Assembly: GCA_024195265.1 (NCBI GenBank)
Contig: JAJLRJ010000001.1
Span: forward strand, 53,411,702 to 53,475,701
Length of the DNA: 64,000 nt
From: Dendrophyllia cribrosa
Lineage: Eukaryota > Cnidaria > Anthozoa > Scleractinia > Dendrophylliidae
Reading direction: 5' to 3'
Part shown: piece after piece, positions 1 through 10,829 of the stretch
Layout: each line of letters begins with the position of its first letter
Position numbering within the stretch: the stretch's first letter is position 1
Made by a program: the position numbers and the translations under genes
Notes under the pieces: model-generated
What the model was told of the DNA's origin: nothing
The model's input: the letters and a program-made list of their open reading frames with translations, nothing else
The model's database searches: none

Positions 1-1
1 G

Positions 2-550
2 ATATCCGAATTCTATAATTTGCCTGATTTTGACCCTATTTTCTTAACTGAAACTAAAATCGAACATTATGTAAACTTAATGCAACAAAAATATATCTTA
101 TATTGGCGACATATCATTCAACACTCTAAGAAACTCGAATTTTATAATATCTTTAAGAACGAATATACGCTTTCTCATTACTTAGACCTTACAAGGAAAT
201 CAAATGACAGAAAACAATTAGTAAAATTTCGTATAAGTAATCATAAATTAATGATTGAAATTGGTAGATATGAAAAAATCACGAGAGATGATAGATTGTG
301 CCCTACTTGTGGATCTAATGAAATTGAAGATGAAATTCACTTCCTTTCCCACTGTCCTAAATACTCAATTATTAGGGACGGATTTTACAGGAAAATAGGG
401 TATCACCTACCAAATATAAAACAGTTATCTCCTTCAGAAGTTACCAATGAATTAATGAACTCTCGTAATTATTTTGTAAATATTCATTTGGTGAAATTCA
501 TTATTTCATGCTTAGATCTCCGCAATAATCAAATTATCAAATCAGACTGA
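2..550 (+). mobile_element. LINE retrotransposon ORF2, C-terminal end (5' incomplete)
   Basis: The frame is open from the first bases of the window; the first Met is at 20 and the stop at 548-550. Seen: a CPTC motif followed by HFLSHCPKY, giving a C-x2-C ... H-x4-C zinc-knuckle-like arrangement at about residues 95-113 of the Met-initiated reading. This is the usual signature at the C-terminus of many animal non-LTR retrotransposon polyproteins, downstream of the reverse transcriptase. The frame has no internal stop. Reverse transcriptase and endonuclease would lie left of the window, so whether the copy is complete cannot be judged. Clade is not assigned. Confidence 0.75.
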
Positions 551-670
551 TTGTACTTTCCCTTTCTTTATTATATTATTGTAATTTCATTTTGTTATGT
601 TGTAAAGCTTTGCAATACTGTAAGGATTTATAGTCATGCAAATAAAGCTACTTGTTGTTGTTGTTGTTGT
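551..670 (+). repeat. LINE 3' UTR ending in a (TTG)n tail
   Basis: AT-rich sequence after the ORF ends with AATAAAGC at about 641 and then six to seven TTG units (650-670). Many non-LTR elements end in a short microsatellite rather than a pure poly(A). I take the end of the TTG run as the end of the insertion. Confidence 0.6.
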
Positions 671-1266
671 CATCAAATTTGATTTCGTGACAGGCAGTCA
701 AGAAATCAAAATTGCCATTCTTGTGGAATTTTGACCGGCTTTTTTTTGCTGTTATTTTGTGTCTTTAATAATATTTATTTGCTTTAATCACTTTGCCGAT
801 TTAGTTTTCTTCCTATTTCAGAATAGTAAAGCAAGCTCCTGCCCATGATCGACCCCATGATCAGCTGGGACACTGACACTGTTTCTTTAAGGTCCAGTTT
901 AATTTGTATTCGGGTTCCATTTTAAGTTTGGATCCGTTTACAAAATTTGAGGGATCGGTCTTCTATTCTCACTTCACATGCTACCCAGAGGTGGGGGGGG
1001 GGGGGGGGGGGGGGGGGGGGGTAATCTGGCTAGGTCCATTCGCACCTCCCCGTCACTTTTTAACCCAAGTACCCCTTCCTCCTCTGGGACATGTAATGGT
1101 CCTCCAATCCGTTCACGTTTTGTACCTTGTTGTTCCGAAACGGGTGAAATTTTGGATCTGTACAGGTATCCATTCTGTACCAGTACAACACTTTGAATAA
1201 TACTGCTGGATTTTACATTTTTGCCATACATTTATGGCGCTAACCGTGCAAATTTTGTTATGTATC
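671..1266. other. No gene recognised; 29-bp G run
   Basis: No coding signal recognised. A pure G run occupies 993-1021; the short ORFs across it are Gly- or Pro-rich artefacts of that run. The rest is unassigned AT-rich DNA. Confidence 0.5.
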
Positions 1267-2959
1267 TTACAGTGCGGCGCCCAAACGTGTGACCACTTTT
1301 AATTAATTCGCATTCTTTCGTGCAATTATCCAATCAAATGAGAGCACTTTTAATTTATGCGCATTCTTTCGCGCAATAGCCAATAAGAATTCAGAAGCCG
1401 AAGAAGACTGAACCAAAACAACTCAAATGAACAAGCGGTGATGCGGGAACGTAAAAAACATCTGTTTCAAGAATGCTTCAGGGCCTTTACCCTAATTTAA
1501 CGATCTTTCAAGTCAAGTTTTCCGTTTGTAACTTTGAAATTCTACGCTAGACTAATTTTGTAACTCTAAAATGGGAATTGTTGCGGGAAAATCGTGCGCT
1601 TCGACATCCGCTCACCGCGATTTTGTTATAAAGAATTTCATGCCACTGCTCAGATCAGATGGTCGACGATAAAGCTGAATAAAGTAAGTCCTACAGCCGA
1701 TATAACGATGTCTTTGCTTATTTCCACATGAAATTTATATTATGGGGCTTTAGTTCGTATTTTTACGGCCGTTTATAGAAGTGACAAAATTGACCGTGCT
1801 GACAGATGCGGGTCACCGCAGCGCCTTCAAATTGTCGCTCAAAATATCAAGTGTTTTTTCCCCTGAACAAAATCACTAAACGAAATAGAAACCTTAACTC
1901 AGTGTACCCGGGCTAGTCGATATTCGGTGAGTCTCAGTGGTGGATAATTGTTACGTACAAACCTTTACGGTTTCCAACTCGGCACGAGCGAAATAACAAG
2001 TTCAGGGCATTTCCCGAGAATCTGACTCTGCTGACTCTACTAATTTGACAATAGCTATTGAAATCATCAAGTTCACAGTTTTCAGAGGGCTTATAAATTT
2101 TGTTTTTAGTCATGACGGATATTGTAGCATTTGTAACTTCCGAACATGAGAAGATATATGATCCATGCCCACGTCTGTGAAACCTGGCGAAGCATCAGGT
2201 GTGGAGTTGTGTTTGTGGATAGCTTTTTATTAAAGAGTGAGATCTGGTCGCAAATGGACATTTTGCAAAAACTTCCTAGCTTGCTGCAACAGCATGGTCC
2301 TCAATAAAAGATGAGAAAAGTTTCTTTTTATTTGACGCAGGATTTGAGGAACATTGTTTTCGAATAGCGAAACATCGAGTGTTATGAATCAGCTCTAATT
2401 CAGTGGTTGTAACTCCGCCGAGATCGCTCGGCGGTTTCGCTTTACTATACAGAAAAATAGCCAAACATACGGAACATAAATAGAACATAAATACACAATT
2501 ACCTCAAGATAGTTTTGAATTATTACACCAATGATACTTGTGAGAGAAATAAATATTTGCAATTATGTTCTTCTGGCCGTGGAAAATGCGTTCTTGCTAT
2601 TAAATTGATGCCCGGCCGAACGTTTACCGTTTATTACAGCAGGTAAGCCGATGTCGATTTGCCAAAATTTGACCTTGAACATTTTGCACTTCGGTGTTAT
2701 TTTCGAGGCCAAAAACGCCAAAGTTCAGCTGGAAAAGCGTCCAAAAATGGTATTCATGAAACAGCAATTTTGCTTTCGTAACATGTTGCCTTGATTTTGT
2801 TCTTGCGGTTGGCTGTATAAACTATCTTCGCCTTCTGATTGGATAATCGACACGAAAGAATGCGAATTAATTAAAAGTGCTCTTACATGATTGGATAATC
2901 GGCACGAAAGAATGCGAATTAATTAAAAGTGGTCACACTTTTGGGCGCCGTACTGTAAA
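1267..2959. mobile_element. Non-autonomous DNA element with ~120-bp terminal inverted repeats
   Basis: The left end (TTACAGTGCGGCGCCCAAA, about 1267-1390) is repeated inverted at the right end (about 2835-2959). Each arm contains two tandem copies of a unit holding ATTCGCATTCTTTCG and ATTATCCAATCA, i.e. subterminal repeats. The 1.45-kb interior has no recognisable transposase. A clean target duplication was not found; a short GTATC lies near both ends. Superfamily not assigned. Confidence 0.65.
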
Positions 2960-3557
2960 CGGTATCGGCACAATATTAAGGAATACCAATACTAACAGTA
3001 TGAACTGTGTAAGTTTTGTACCGATTCAGTGAACAAAGCTCGGCTGCCTTTTTGATTTTCAAGCGCTTACTTTCTTTGCCTTACGTCTCCAGTTCTTCCT
3101 CAGAACTATAATAGATCACCCTCCACCGCAAGCGAAGTTTAGAGTTGTTTAGTTTAATAATGTATATTTGCAGCTTTAAATACTATAATTCTCTATATAT
3201 ATATATTTATATATATGTGTGTGTGTGTCAATCAAGATCGCCCAACTCCTCCCCCCCCCCCCCCCCCCCCCCCCCCTCACCCCCGGTGACCCCCGTCAGA
3301 AGTAAAATAGTCGGTTCATAAGCAATGCATGTTTGCGCAAACCCTCTCACGGTTATTTTAAACTGTTATGAGGAAGGAGTCAGTACACTTCTACCCAACA
3401 CCATTTTTATTGCTTTTTTTTTTCATCTACATGTGGCAAAAACGTTTTTCTCCGGTAAGGCTAATAAAAGTTAAACTTATAGAAGTGTCGTACACTGAAC
3501 TACTTTGCGCCTTCGAGACCTTGATTTGTTTTACTATATTTAAAGATATTTACGTTA
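2960..3557. repeat. TA/TG microsatellite and 26-bp C run
   Basis: A (TA)n stretch running into (TG)n covers about 3195-3228, and a pure C run lies at 3251-3276. The 106-aa plus-strand ORF starting at 3368 has no recognisable content and runs into the adjacent MITE, so I do not call it a gene. Confidence 0.6.
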
Positions 3558-3838
3558 AGGCCGATTTACACGGCACAACGTTGTCGCATGCGATTTTTTG
3601 TAGCGCACGCTACTTGCGTCAGGCGAAAATTGTACACAACACGCATCATATAACATTGTATGTGGCTACGAATGTCGTAGGGTTTTAAAACATGTTTCAA
3701 AATCCTAGTACAACTTTTTTCGTGTTGCATGCAACAGTTGCGAGCGAGTTGTAGGCGACGCGATTCGTGTCTTATGTATGGCGTAAGGAGGTTTCATGCA
3801 ATAGTTGTAGGCAAACGTTGTGCCGTCTAAATCAGCTT
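3558..3838. mobile_element. PIF/Harbinger-type MITE, TTA duplication
   Basis: Ends AGGCCGATTTACACGG (left) and, inverted, AAGCTGATTTAGACGG (right). Flanked by TTA at 3555-3557 and 3839-3841, the 3-bp duplication typical of PIF/Harbinger elements. Its ends resemble those of the larger elements at 49761-50409 and 59371-60052. No coding capacity. Confidence 0.7.
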
Positions 3839-4021
3839 TTACTATCACTGATTGTGAACATCGAGTAATTCCCTTACAGTCACTTCTGAAACAAAATTGA
3901 AAATTTGATCCGGTCATGTCCCTTAATCATTTTAAAAGCCACTGATCACACTAAAAACATTAAGCAAACTGAAAACCACATGCTGTCTTCATTCACAGAT
4001 CCTCTGGTAGTTATCAGCCGT

Positions 4022-7000
4022 TCATGGGAAAACACGGATTTCGTAGCCGCTCTCCCATCGCTCGTCCCCGTCATCAAATTTTATGTGATATGAAGCATCT
4101 AAACAATCTTGACCATTCTTTTTTATTTCCGTCACCTTACCAGGGTAGAAGCGGTATTGTTTCCACAAGCTCCAATAGCCAATGGCACGCTGACCAACCG
4201 TGATTTCAGATTGACATGGTAGTGTGTCAAGTACCACTGCCTCGGGGTCATTCTTCTTTAAAGTGATGGTATCTCCATCATCATATCTGACGAACACGGT
4301 CGTAGAGGTGGCACTTAAAACGAATCCGCGATAGTAAAGTCCATTTGTCCAGCGTGCGAACACTCGGGCGCCCACTGAAAGTAAAAGAAAATACATATTG
4401 GCTTGTGGTTGGGATGACAGCAACCTCGTTCCCAGGGCTTCTTCATTTTTTAAAAATAAATTCGAGAAGCCCTCGGTACGAGGTTGGGACGACAGGGATC
4501 ACTTGGACTCCTGATTAATGCAAGATGAATGTTCATATGCACACCATGACAATAAGCTTTTGTTTCACCCTACTGACAACTGACATTAACATTGGTCTAA
4601 AGGCCATGGAAGGTCTAGAGCTCCGAGAAGTTTCTAAATAGAGTGGGCGAAGACATCTTTCAACATGTACTGAACAAAAAAATAGGTCGTCAATTTTGGT
4701 TTGTATTATTAGACATACGTTACAAGTTCTGCAAACTTATGTTTTTAGCCTATTTGTATTATTTCTATAAGCTTATATAAATGTTTTCATAATTTTCATT
4801 CAGATTTGGCAATCGTCAGTACTCAGCCTCGTGAAGGCCTCATAAATATTCCAATCTTCATCCCTCCACCTCTAAACATGCCAACTTTATTTCAGACAAA
4901 CTTCACACATTTGTTGATCTGTTTTTTTTTACTAGTAGAAACTTGAAGGTTCATGTCGCCAGCAGTCCTTTTCATTATGAAATTTCTAGTTATTTAACCC
5001 TTTCGCCCCACAAGGAAGCACAAAACCACCAGATAAGCCTGTCATTGTGCTATAGGCGAATCTTTGCTGACGTCATTGTTTACATTTTGCTTCATTAGCA
5101 TACGAATATGCATACAGAAGGCATCATGCTAAATACGAATTGACTTCAAAAGTTGAAAGAGCTTGTTAAACTTAGTAATCTATGCAATTTTCAGCTTTTT
5201 CATGCAATATGTAAGGAAATATCTGCTATCAAAAACTGCAAAATTGCAAAATTGTTAATTAGTTGACCTCATCGCCTGAAGAAGACTAGCAGTAAGCAAT
5301 CGAAACGTCGCTATTTACGTCTGAAGTGACTACATCGTGAGACAAACGATAATAAACTTTATTATTACTTATAATTTTATTTTTAGTAAATTTTTAAGTG
5401 TAAAAATGAAAGTCTAAAATCCCCTCCCTTAGGATTGAACCTGTGACCTCAGCTAGGCTTAGGCTTACAGCGCCTACACTACCGGACTCCTACACTACCA
5501 GAGTAACACCTAGCTTCTAGGGTTGTTCAGGCCTAAATTTAACTATACCCTAACCTCAAATGAAAGCTAATCGATTAATACATTATTTATGTTATATAAT
5601 TCTCAATAAGGTGTCTGATTTCCTGTTGGGCCCTCTCATCTATCCCTTCAAGTGTCCTCCCACTTACCGCTATGAGGAGAATCTAATTCAGTCAACAAGG
5701 TGATGTCGTCTGAAAGGTACATTTTTTGTTCGCCACCGCCATCAACAAGGACTAAGACTTTGGTTCGGGATTCATATATACCATATATATAGCCTATTTT
5801 CCAATAATACCAAATTTTGAAAATGGTTCCCTTGGCATAAGGGACAAGGACGTGTTGACCAAACTCAAGTTGATCTCCGGTGAGTGGTTTATCTAGGATG
5901 ACTGCTGAGAGGTCGTTGATGTTGTGAGTGATTTTGTCGCCGTCGTCAAACGCAATATGTATGTCTTCGTTTTCAATGGAAGATACTTTGCCTTTCCAAT
6001 ACCAGTTATCCGTCCAACGAGCAAAGACCCGGTCACCAACTATGAGAATAAAACAAACAATACTGAAAACAATGAAGTAGAAAGGGAAAAAATCTGGAAA
6101 CGACCCAACGATCAGAAGCATCCAATGAATGGTTCGGCAGAGAAGCTGCTCGGGAGGCCTTAGTCGAGTTTTCTTTAGTTGAAAATGTCGCCAAAACTTT
6201 CGTTACATCGTAAAAATATAACGCCTTTTGTTTTCGGAGGGTTAAAAATGTCGTTTTGTGTACGAGATAATGTCAGCTAGGTTTTTCGGAAAGGAGCAAG
6301 TGGCTCGTAAATTCGAGGGATAAAATTCCTTTCCCTTAACGTTTATGCTGCTGAAATATTCAACTGTTAGAAAGAACCGAAAAGCTTAACCTGATGTATC
6401 AGCTTTCGCGTAGTTTCCTTTCAAGACATTAAAATGATACGGATAAACGCAATTCCAAGCGTTTTTCTAAACATTCCCTTTCAAGACATTAAAATGATAC
6501 AGATAAACGCAATTCCAATCGTTTTTCTAAACATTCCCTTTCAAGACATAATAATGATACGGATAAACGCAATTTCAAGCGTTTTTCTAAACATTCCCTT
6601 TCAAGACATTAAAATGATACGGATAAACGCAATTCCAAGCGTTTTTCTAAACATTTCACGTTAGATGCCCCTGAACGATGAATGGAAGAGGTAGCAAGCA
6701 AACGAGCGAAAACAGTAACAAAGGGATCACATCCATATAGACTATTGGACCAACAGCAAGTGCCTTTTCCTCTTAAGTAAAATTGCCTAAATTTTCAGTT
6801 GACACCAAATATATAAGAACCTTTTTAGGCCGACTTAGAAAATCTAGGTTCTTATACGCGGGTTTTTATTCTATCGCTATTGCTATTGTAAGTCGAATTT
6901 TGTAGAAGTAGAAGCAATTTCTTTTTCTTCAGGTTCACAACGAATAAACAAGATAAACTGTTCTCTACTAACAATCCCTGTTTTCAGTCATGCATGCTTA

Positions 7001-7136
7001 CTGTTTCCTTTTGTTTAAAACTTACAGCTCGATGCCATTGCCGTCTGAAACAAAACTGATACTTACCCTTGAAAGCAGCTGACGAGATCGCAAAGACAAA
7101 AATCGACAATTGAAGGATCAGCAGAAACTTGTTCAT
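4022..7136 (-). CDS. Secreted Tudor-like repeat protein (3 coding exons, 264 aa)
   Basis: Coding exons read on the minus strand: 7136-7067, 6039-5668 and 4374-4022 (stop TGA at 4024-4022). All junctions are GT/AG and all introns are phase 1; lengths 70+372+353 = 795 nt give one open frame. Exon 1 encodes a 23-residue stretch with a long hydrophobic core starting MNKFLLIL, a convincing signal peptide. Exon 2 encodes VFARWTDNWYWKGK followed by IHIAFDDGDKI, then a second module. Exon 3 repeats the pattern with VFARWTNGLYYRG, VRYDDGDTI and a last YHIKFDDGDERW. The aromatic W/Y positions and the x-F-DDGD strand resemble Tudor/DUF4537-like beta barrels, so about four barrels in two pairs. Family function is unknown; intracellular Tudor domains read methylated ligands, but a secreted form must do something else. 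Start chosen because the hydrophobic segment begins right at this Met. Confidence 0.75.
4422..4490. repeat. Short hairpin element
   Basis: CAACCTCGTTCCCAGGGCTT is followed by an AT loop and then its near complement ending TACGAGGTTG. It lies in the last intron of the Tudor-like gene. I recall a similar CTCGT..CAGGGCTTCTC hairpin as common in coral DNA. Confidence 0.5.
5273..5345 (+). mobile_element. Penelope-like end relic with hammerhead-like core
   Basis: Seen: CTGAAGA, a short spacer, then CGAAACGTC. This is the same layout as CCGACGA ... CGAAACGTC in the intact Penelope copies, and the first box fits the hammerhead consensus CUGANGA. Only this small piece of the element is recognisable. 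Ribozyme activity is inference. Confidence 0.4.
5405..5530 (-). repeat. tRNA-derived SINE-like sequence
   Basis: Read on the minus strand, a TAGTGTAGGCGCTGTAAGC stretch (A-box-like) is followed about 35 nt later by GGTTCAATCC, a good pol III B box. It is not a functional tRNA: no cloverleaf with anticodon arm could be drawn. An intronic SINE is the simplest reading. Confidence 0.4.
6170..6690 (-). repeat. Dispersed repeat, copy A (expanded)
   Basis: This intronic stretch is the inverted counterpart of 9945-10235. Shared blocks include GCGTTTTTCTAAACATT, AAGCCTTTTCGGTTC-type sequence and CTGAAATATTCA. Copy A differs by carrying four tandem units where copy B has one. Confidence 0.6.
6418..6654. 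repeat. 60-bp tandem repeat, four units
   Basis: Four near-identical 60-bp units, each starting CTTTCAAGACATTAAAATGA and containing AAACGCAATTCCAAGCG. The plus-strand 76-aa ORF here is only the translation of this repeat, since 60 is divisible by three. Confidence 0.9.
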
Positions 7137-7476
7137 AATGGTGAAGCCTGATTGTGTAATAAAGGAGTCAGGTATCAATATGATTTTTACAGCACGGCCA
7201 AATCTGTAATAGAACACAAATAGTTATGAATGGGGTTAGTTTCTAGAGAAACTGTGGTGCTGCGTCGGTGGGGGGATGAAACACGAGAATTTAGTTTTAT
7301 CGACTGAGTCGATAAGGTAAATTGACCACCGTAAAAAGATTCAAATAGCTGACGTTTCGAGCGCTAGCCCTTCGTCGGAGCGAATCAAGGAATTGTGGGT
7401 AGTGTGTGGTTTTATATAGTAAGCGGTGGAGCTACGCTATTGGTGGAAATTTGGTGACGTGAAAAACAAATGTAGA

Positions 7477-8214
7477 TTAGTTGAATGAAAAGCGTTCGTT
7501 GATTCCGTGGGGTTTGAGAGTGCCGATTTGAAAGATGATTTTTTGTTCTAGGTTTTTACGGCTTTCTGTGTTACCCTGGTGTAGGGAAAGGCCGCAGATT
7601 GTCATGTGTTGTTTAGAATGGTTAGTAAGATTAAAATGGCGCGCGACTGGTTTGGATGCGTCTTTGTCATTTTTTTCAACGTCTCGGAGATGTTCACGAA
7701 AACGGTCGCCCAGTCTCCTCCCTGTTTCGCCAATGTATATCTTTTTGCAAAAAGTACATGTAATGCAGTAGATAACATTTACGGAGGTGCATGTAAAACG
7801 ATCAGTGATTTTAATAGATCGTTTGGGTCCTGTTATTTTGTCCGCGTTGTGAATGAAAGGACAAGTGTTACATCGTGTGCGTGTGCATTTGAAAGTTCCC
7901 GGTACATCGTCAGATTTCAGTGCGCTCGTAACTAGAAAGTTGCCTATGTTTTTGTCACGTTTGAATGAAATTAGTGGGGGTTGTGAAAAAATTCTGCCAG
8001 TTTCGGGGTCGTTTTGGAGTAATTTGAAATTTTTTAAAATGATGCTTTTGACTGTGTTGTTGTGTGGGTGGAAAGTGAGGGTGAATGGAATTCTCTCGTT
8101 CTCTTCCTTCTGTGGCGTTTGTAGTGCTGACTGTCTGTCGATCTGTTGTGTACGTTGTTGGCCCGTATTAACAACAGAGTCAGGGTACCCACGTTTCTTG
8201 AAAAACTGGCACAT
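7477..8214 (-). pseudogene. Penelope-like polyprotein, C-terminal 245 codons
   Basis: Encodes the region after the reverse transcriptase, a Cys-rich linker, and a GIY-YIG endonuclease (VIYCITCTF ... KKIYIGETGRRLGDRF). The reverse transcriptase is missing because the copy is 5'-truncated, so no complete protein can be made. Compared with the intact copy it has GQQRTQQ where that copy has GQQRAQQ. Confidence 0.9.
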
Positions 8215-8290
8215 TTTCTTCTGATTTGTTGTCTTCGATGTGGCCTACATCGAAGACAAAAAAATTTTTTAATTAAAAAATTTTTTAATC

Positions 8291-9388
8291 AGTACCACGG
8301 AACCAAACCCGAACTCTACGGCCGCTACATCGATGATTGCATTGGCGCTACCTCTTCCAGTAAAGAGGAACTTAATCAATTCATAACTTCTGTCAATACT
8401 TTTCATCCAGCTCTAAAATATACCTGGGAAATTTCCGAAACCTCAGTCGCTTTTCTTGACATTAATATTTCAATCAACGGTAACAGTTTATCCACAAGTG
8501 TGCACTACAAACCTACAGATTCCCACAGTTATCTGTTACATTCATCCTCACATCCATCGCACGTTAAAAACGCCATTCCGTATTCTCAATTTCTCAGACT
8601 TCGACGTCTATGTAGTGATGACTCTGATTTTTCCAACAAATCAGAAGAAATGTGCCAGTTTTTCAAGAAACGTGGGTACCCTGACTCTGTTGTTAATACG
8701 GGCCAACAACGTGCACAACAGATCGACAGACAGTCAGCACTACAAACGCCACAGAAGGAAGAGAACGAGAGAATTCCATTCACCCTCACTTTCCACCCAC
8801 ACAACAACACAGTCAAAAGCATCATTTTAAAAATTTTCAAATTACTCCAAAACGACCCCGAAACTGGCAGAATTTTTTCACAACCCCCACTAATTTCATT
8901 CAAACGTGACAAAAACATAGGCAACTTTCTAGTTACGAGCGCACTGAAATCTGACGATGTACCGGGAACTTTCAAATGCACACGCACACGATGTAACACT
9001 TGTCCTTTCATTCACAACGCGGACAAAATAACAGGACCCAAACGATCTATTAAAATCACTGATCGTTTTACATGCACCTCCGTAAATGTTATCTACTGCA
9101 TTACATGTACTTTTTGCAAAAAGATATACATTGGCGAAACAGGGAGGAGACTGGGCGACCGTTTTCGTGAACATCTCCGAGACGTTGAAAAAAAATGACA
9201 AAGACGCATCCAAACCAGTCGCGCGCCATTTTAATCTTACTAACCATTCTAAACAACACATGACAATCTGCGGCCTTTCCCTACACCAGGGTAACACAGA
9301 AAGCCGTAAAAACCTAGAACAAAAAATCATCTTTCAAATCGGCACTCTCAAACCCCACGGAATCAACGAACGCTTTTCATTCAACTAA
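8291..9388 (+). pseudogene. Penelope-like polyprotein, C-terminal part, frameshifted
   Basis: Starts inside the reverse transcriptase just before motif C (GRYIDDCIG) and runs through the GIY-YIG domain. One extra A in the run at about 9188-9195 (eight A in place of seven) shifts the frame after HLRDVEK; the last part continues in another frame to 9388. Truncated and broken. Confidence 0.9.
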
Positions 9389-9944
9389 TCTACATTTGTT
9401 TTTCACGTCACCAAATTTCCACCAATAGCGTAGCTCCACCGCTTACTATATAAAACCACACACTACCCACAATTCCTTGATTCGCTCCGACGAAGGGCTA
9501 GCGCTCGAAACGTCAGCTATTTGAATCTTTTTACGGTGGTCAATTTACCTTATCGACTCAGTCGATAAAACTAAATTCACAAATAGTTATGCATCAGTTT
9601 ATTCCAGCAGTGCCCATATCCCCCGGGGATAACCCCGGGGTATTAGCATTTTGTAAAAAACCCTTGGCAAATGCCTCATGGTGCCGACAAAAAAGCATAG
9701 GTATAAAAATCATGGGATATCGTTTACGCCTTCTTTCTTTTTAAAATGCAGCCTTGATGGTACGCCCCTCACAGGAAATCGATTATTAAATTGTACTTAT
9801 TTTTGTTTGCCGTTGAAGGTGACTGATCCTCGCTTGTCATTTGTTGTTTGACTATACACATTTTGTACAAATCCCGAATGGTTTACCGCGTGCATTCATG
9901 ATCAGCTTTTGATTATTTTTATTTGATCTTCGAAAAGAGCCTTA

Positions 9945-10235
9945 ATACAGGGGCACCCAACGAGGAATGTTTAGGAAAACGCTTGGAATGGCGTTGTACT
10001 GTTTTTCCATATTATTTTAGCGCCTTTAAAGTAACCTGTGTGAAAGCTAACACAGCTAATGAGCCTTTTCGGTTCCTAGCTGAATATTTCAGCAGCAGAA
10101 AATATTATAGGGAAATGAAACTTATCCCCCGAATTTACCAGCTGCTTTTACATTTCCGTAAATCCTAGCTGACCTTATTTTGTATCCAAAACGACAAAGG
10201 CGAAATTTTATTTAAGAAAACTCTAGTTTGTATCT
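9945..10235 (+). repeat. Dispersed repeat, copy B (single unit)
   Basis: Inverted relative to 6170-6690. Contains AATGTTTAGGAAAACGCTTG once and the shared ATTTCAGCAGCA block. The 81-aa ORF over it is repeat-derived. The stretch 9592-9944 between the Penelope dimer and this repeat holds nothing recognisable. Confidence 0.55.
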
Positions 10236-10475
10236 AACTTCATAACGAATTTTCAAGATGATTTGAAAGCCTTCCGTGCGCCTGTTTATATAGTTCCTTC
10301 GTTCCTGTAAAGCAAAACTTTCAAGAATGAGAAATACCTACCTAAAAAAAAAACGTATAATCAGTTAATAATTTCAAAACTCCCTAAAATAAAAACGCGT
10401 TCCAAGGGCTATAACTAGTGTTAAAAACAGTTAATTTCAAAAGAAAAACCGCACCAGCAAGGACTGGTAACTTAC

Positions 10476-10525
10476 CACCTTTCGTGTCTTCTCTGTTCAC
10501 TGTTCACTCCAACACTTCAAGGTAA
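10476..10525 (-). other. Probable non-coding 5' exon of the Tudor-like gene
   Basis: On the minus strand a GGTG|GTAAGT donor lies at 10476/10475. The next acceptor is TTCTATTACAG before 7203, 67 nt upstream of the signal-peptide Met. The right boundary is inferred from a TATA box about 25-30 bp upstream. No ATG-led frame is needed here. Confidence 0.5.
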
Positions 10526-10548
10526 CACGGTGTCTGATAAGTGCTCGG

Positions 10549-10555
10549 TTATATA
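10549..10555 (-). promoter_or_regulatory. TATA box of the Tudor-like gene
   Basis: TATATAA on the minus strand, about 75 bp upstream of the 5' splice donor at 10475, in the right place for a start site near 10520. Inferred from position only. Confidence 0.45.
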
Positions 10556-10829
10556 CAGAACTATATTCTCTTCTCTTGACAACGATAAGATTTAGATGGA
10601 ATGTTGATGCGTCTTCAACTCACCCACGGAGAACTCCTGGCCCCATTTGTTGAAAAGGTGGACAATAATGGATGACATTAGAGCAAGAGAAAATGTTATA
10701 GATTATTTTCTGTTGACTAGAGTTCTATTGCGCGATGCTAGCTCGGGAGATATTACTGTTTTCTAGGGAAAAATTAACTTATCTACTACACGTATATGGG
10801 AAATAAAACAATGACTTTCACTACTAAAC

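Larger units (their letters stand above)
7215..9591. mobile_element. Penelope-like element, head-to-head inverted dimer with 14-bp target duplication
   Basis: The 14-bp sequence CACAAATAGTTATG flanks the whole insertion at 7215-7228 and 9578-9591, so it is one integration event. Inside are two 5'-truncated copies: 7229 to about 8232 on the minus strand and about 8270-9577 on the plus strand, both with 3' ends outward. The centre (8233-8290) is a small palindrome around GCCTACATCGAAGAC plus A/T runs. Sequence is almost identical to the intact copy at 51434-54482, so the insertion is recent. It sits in intron 1 of the Tudor-like gene, its duplicated site starting ten bases from the splice acceptor. 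Confidence 0.9.

Noticed and set aside
974..1231. Gly/Pro-rich ORFs at the G run
   Set aside because: Produced by translation of a homopolymer.
5405..5530. Functional tRNA gene on the minus strand
   Set aside because: B box is good but no cloverleaf or anticodon arm; better explained as a SINE relic.
7535..9330. Antisense ORFs of 78-141 codons across all Penelope copies
   Set aside because: They recur only because the copies are near-identical, and lie opposite a clear reverse-transcriptase/GIY-YIG frame. No independent motif.
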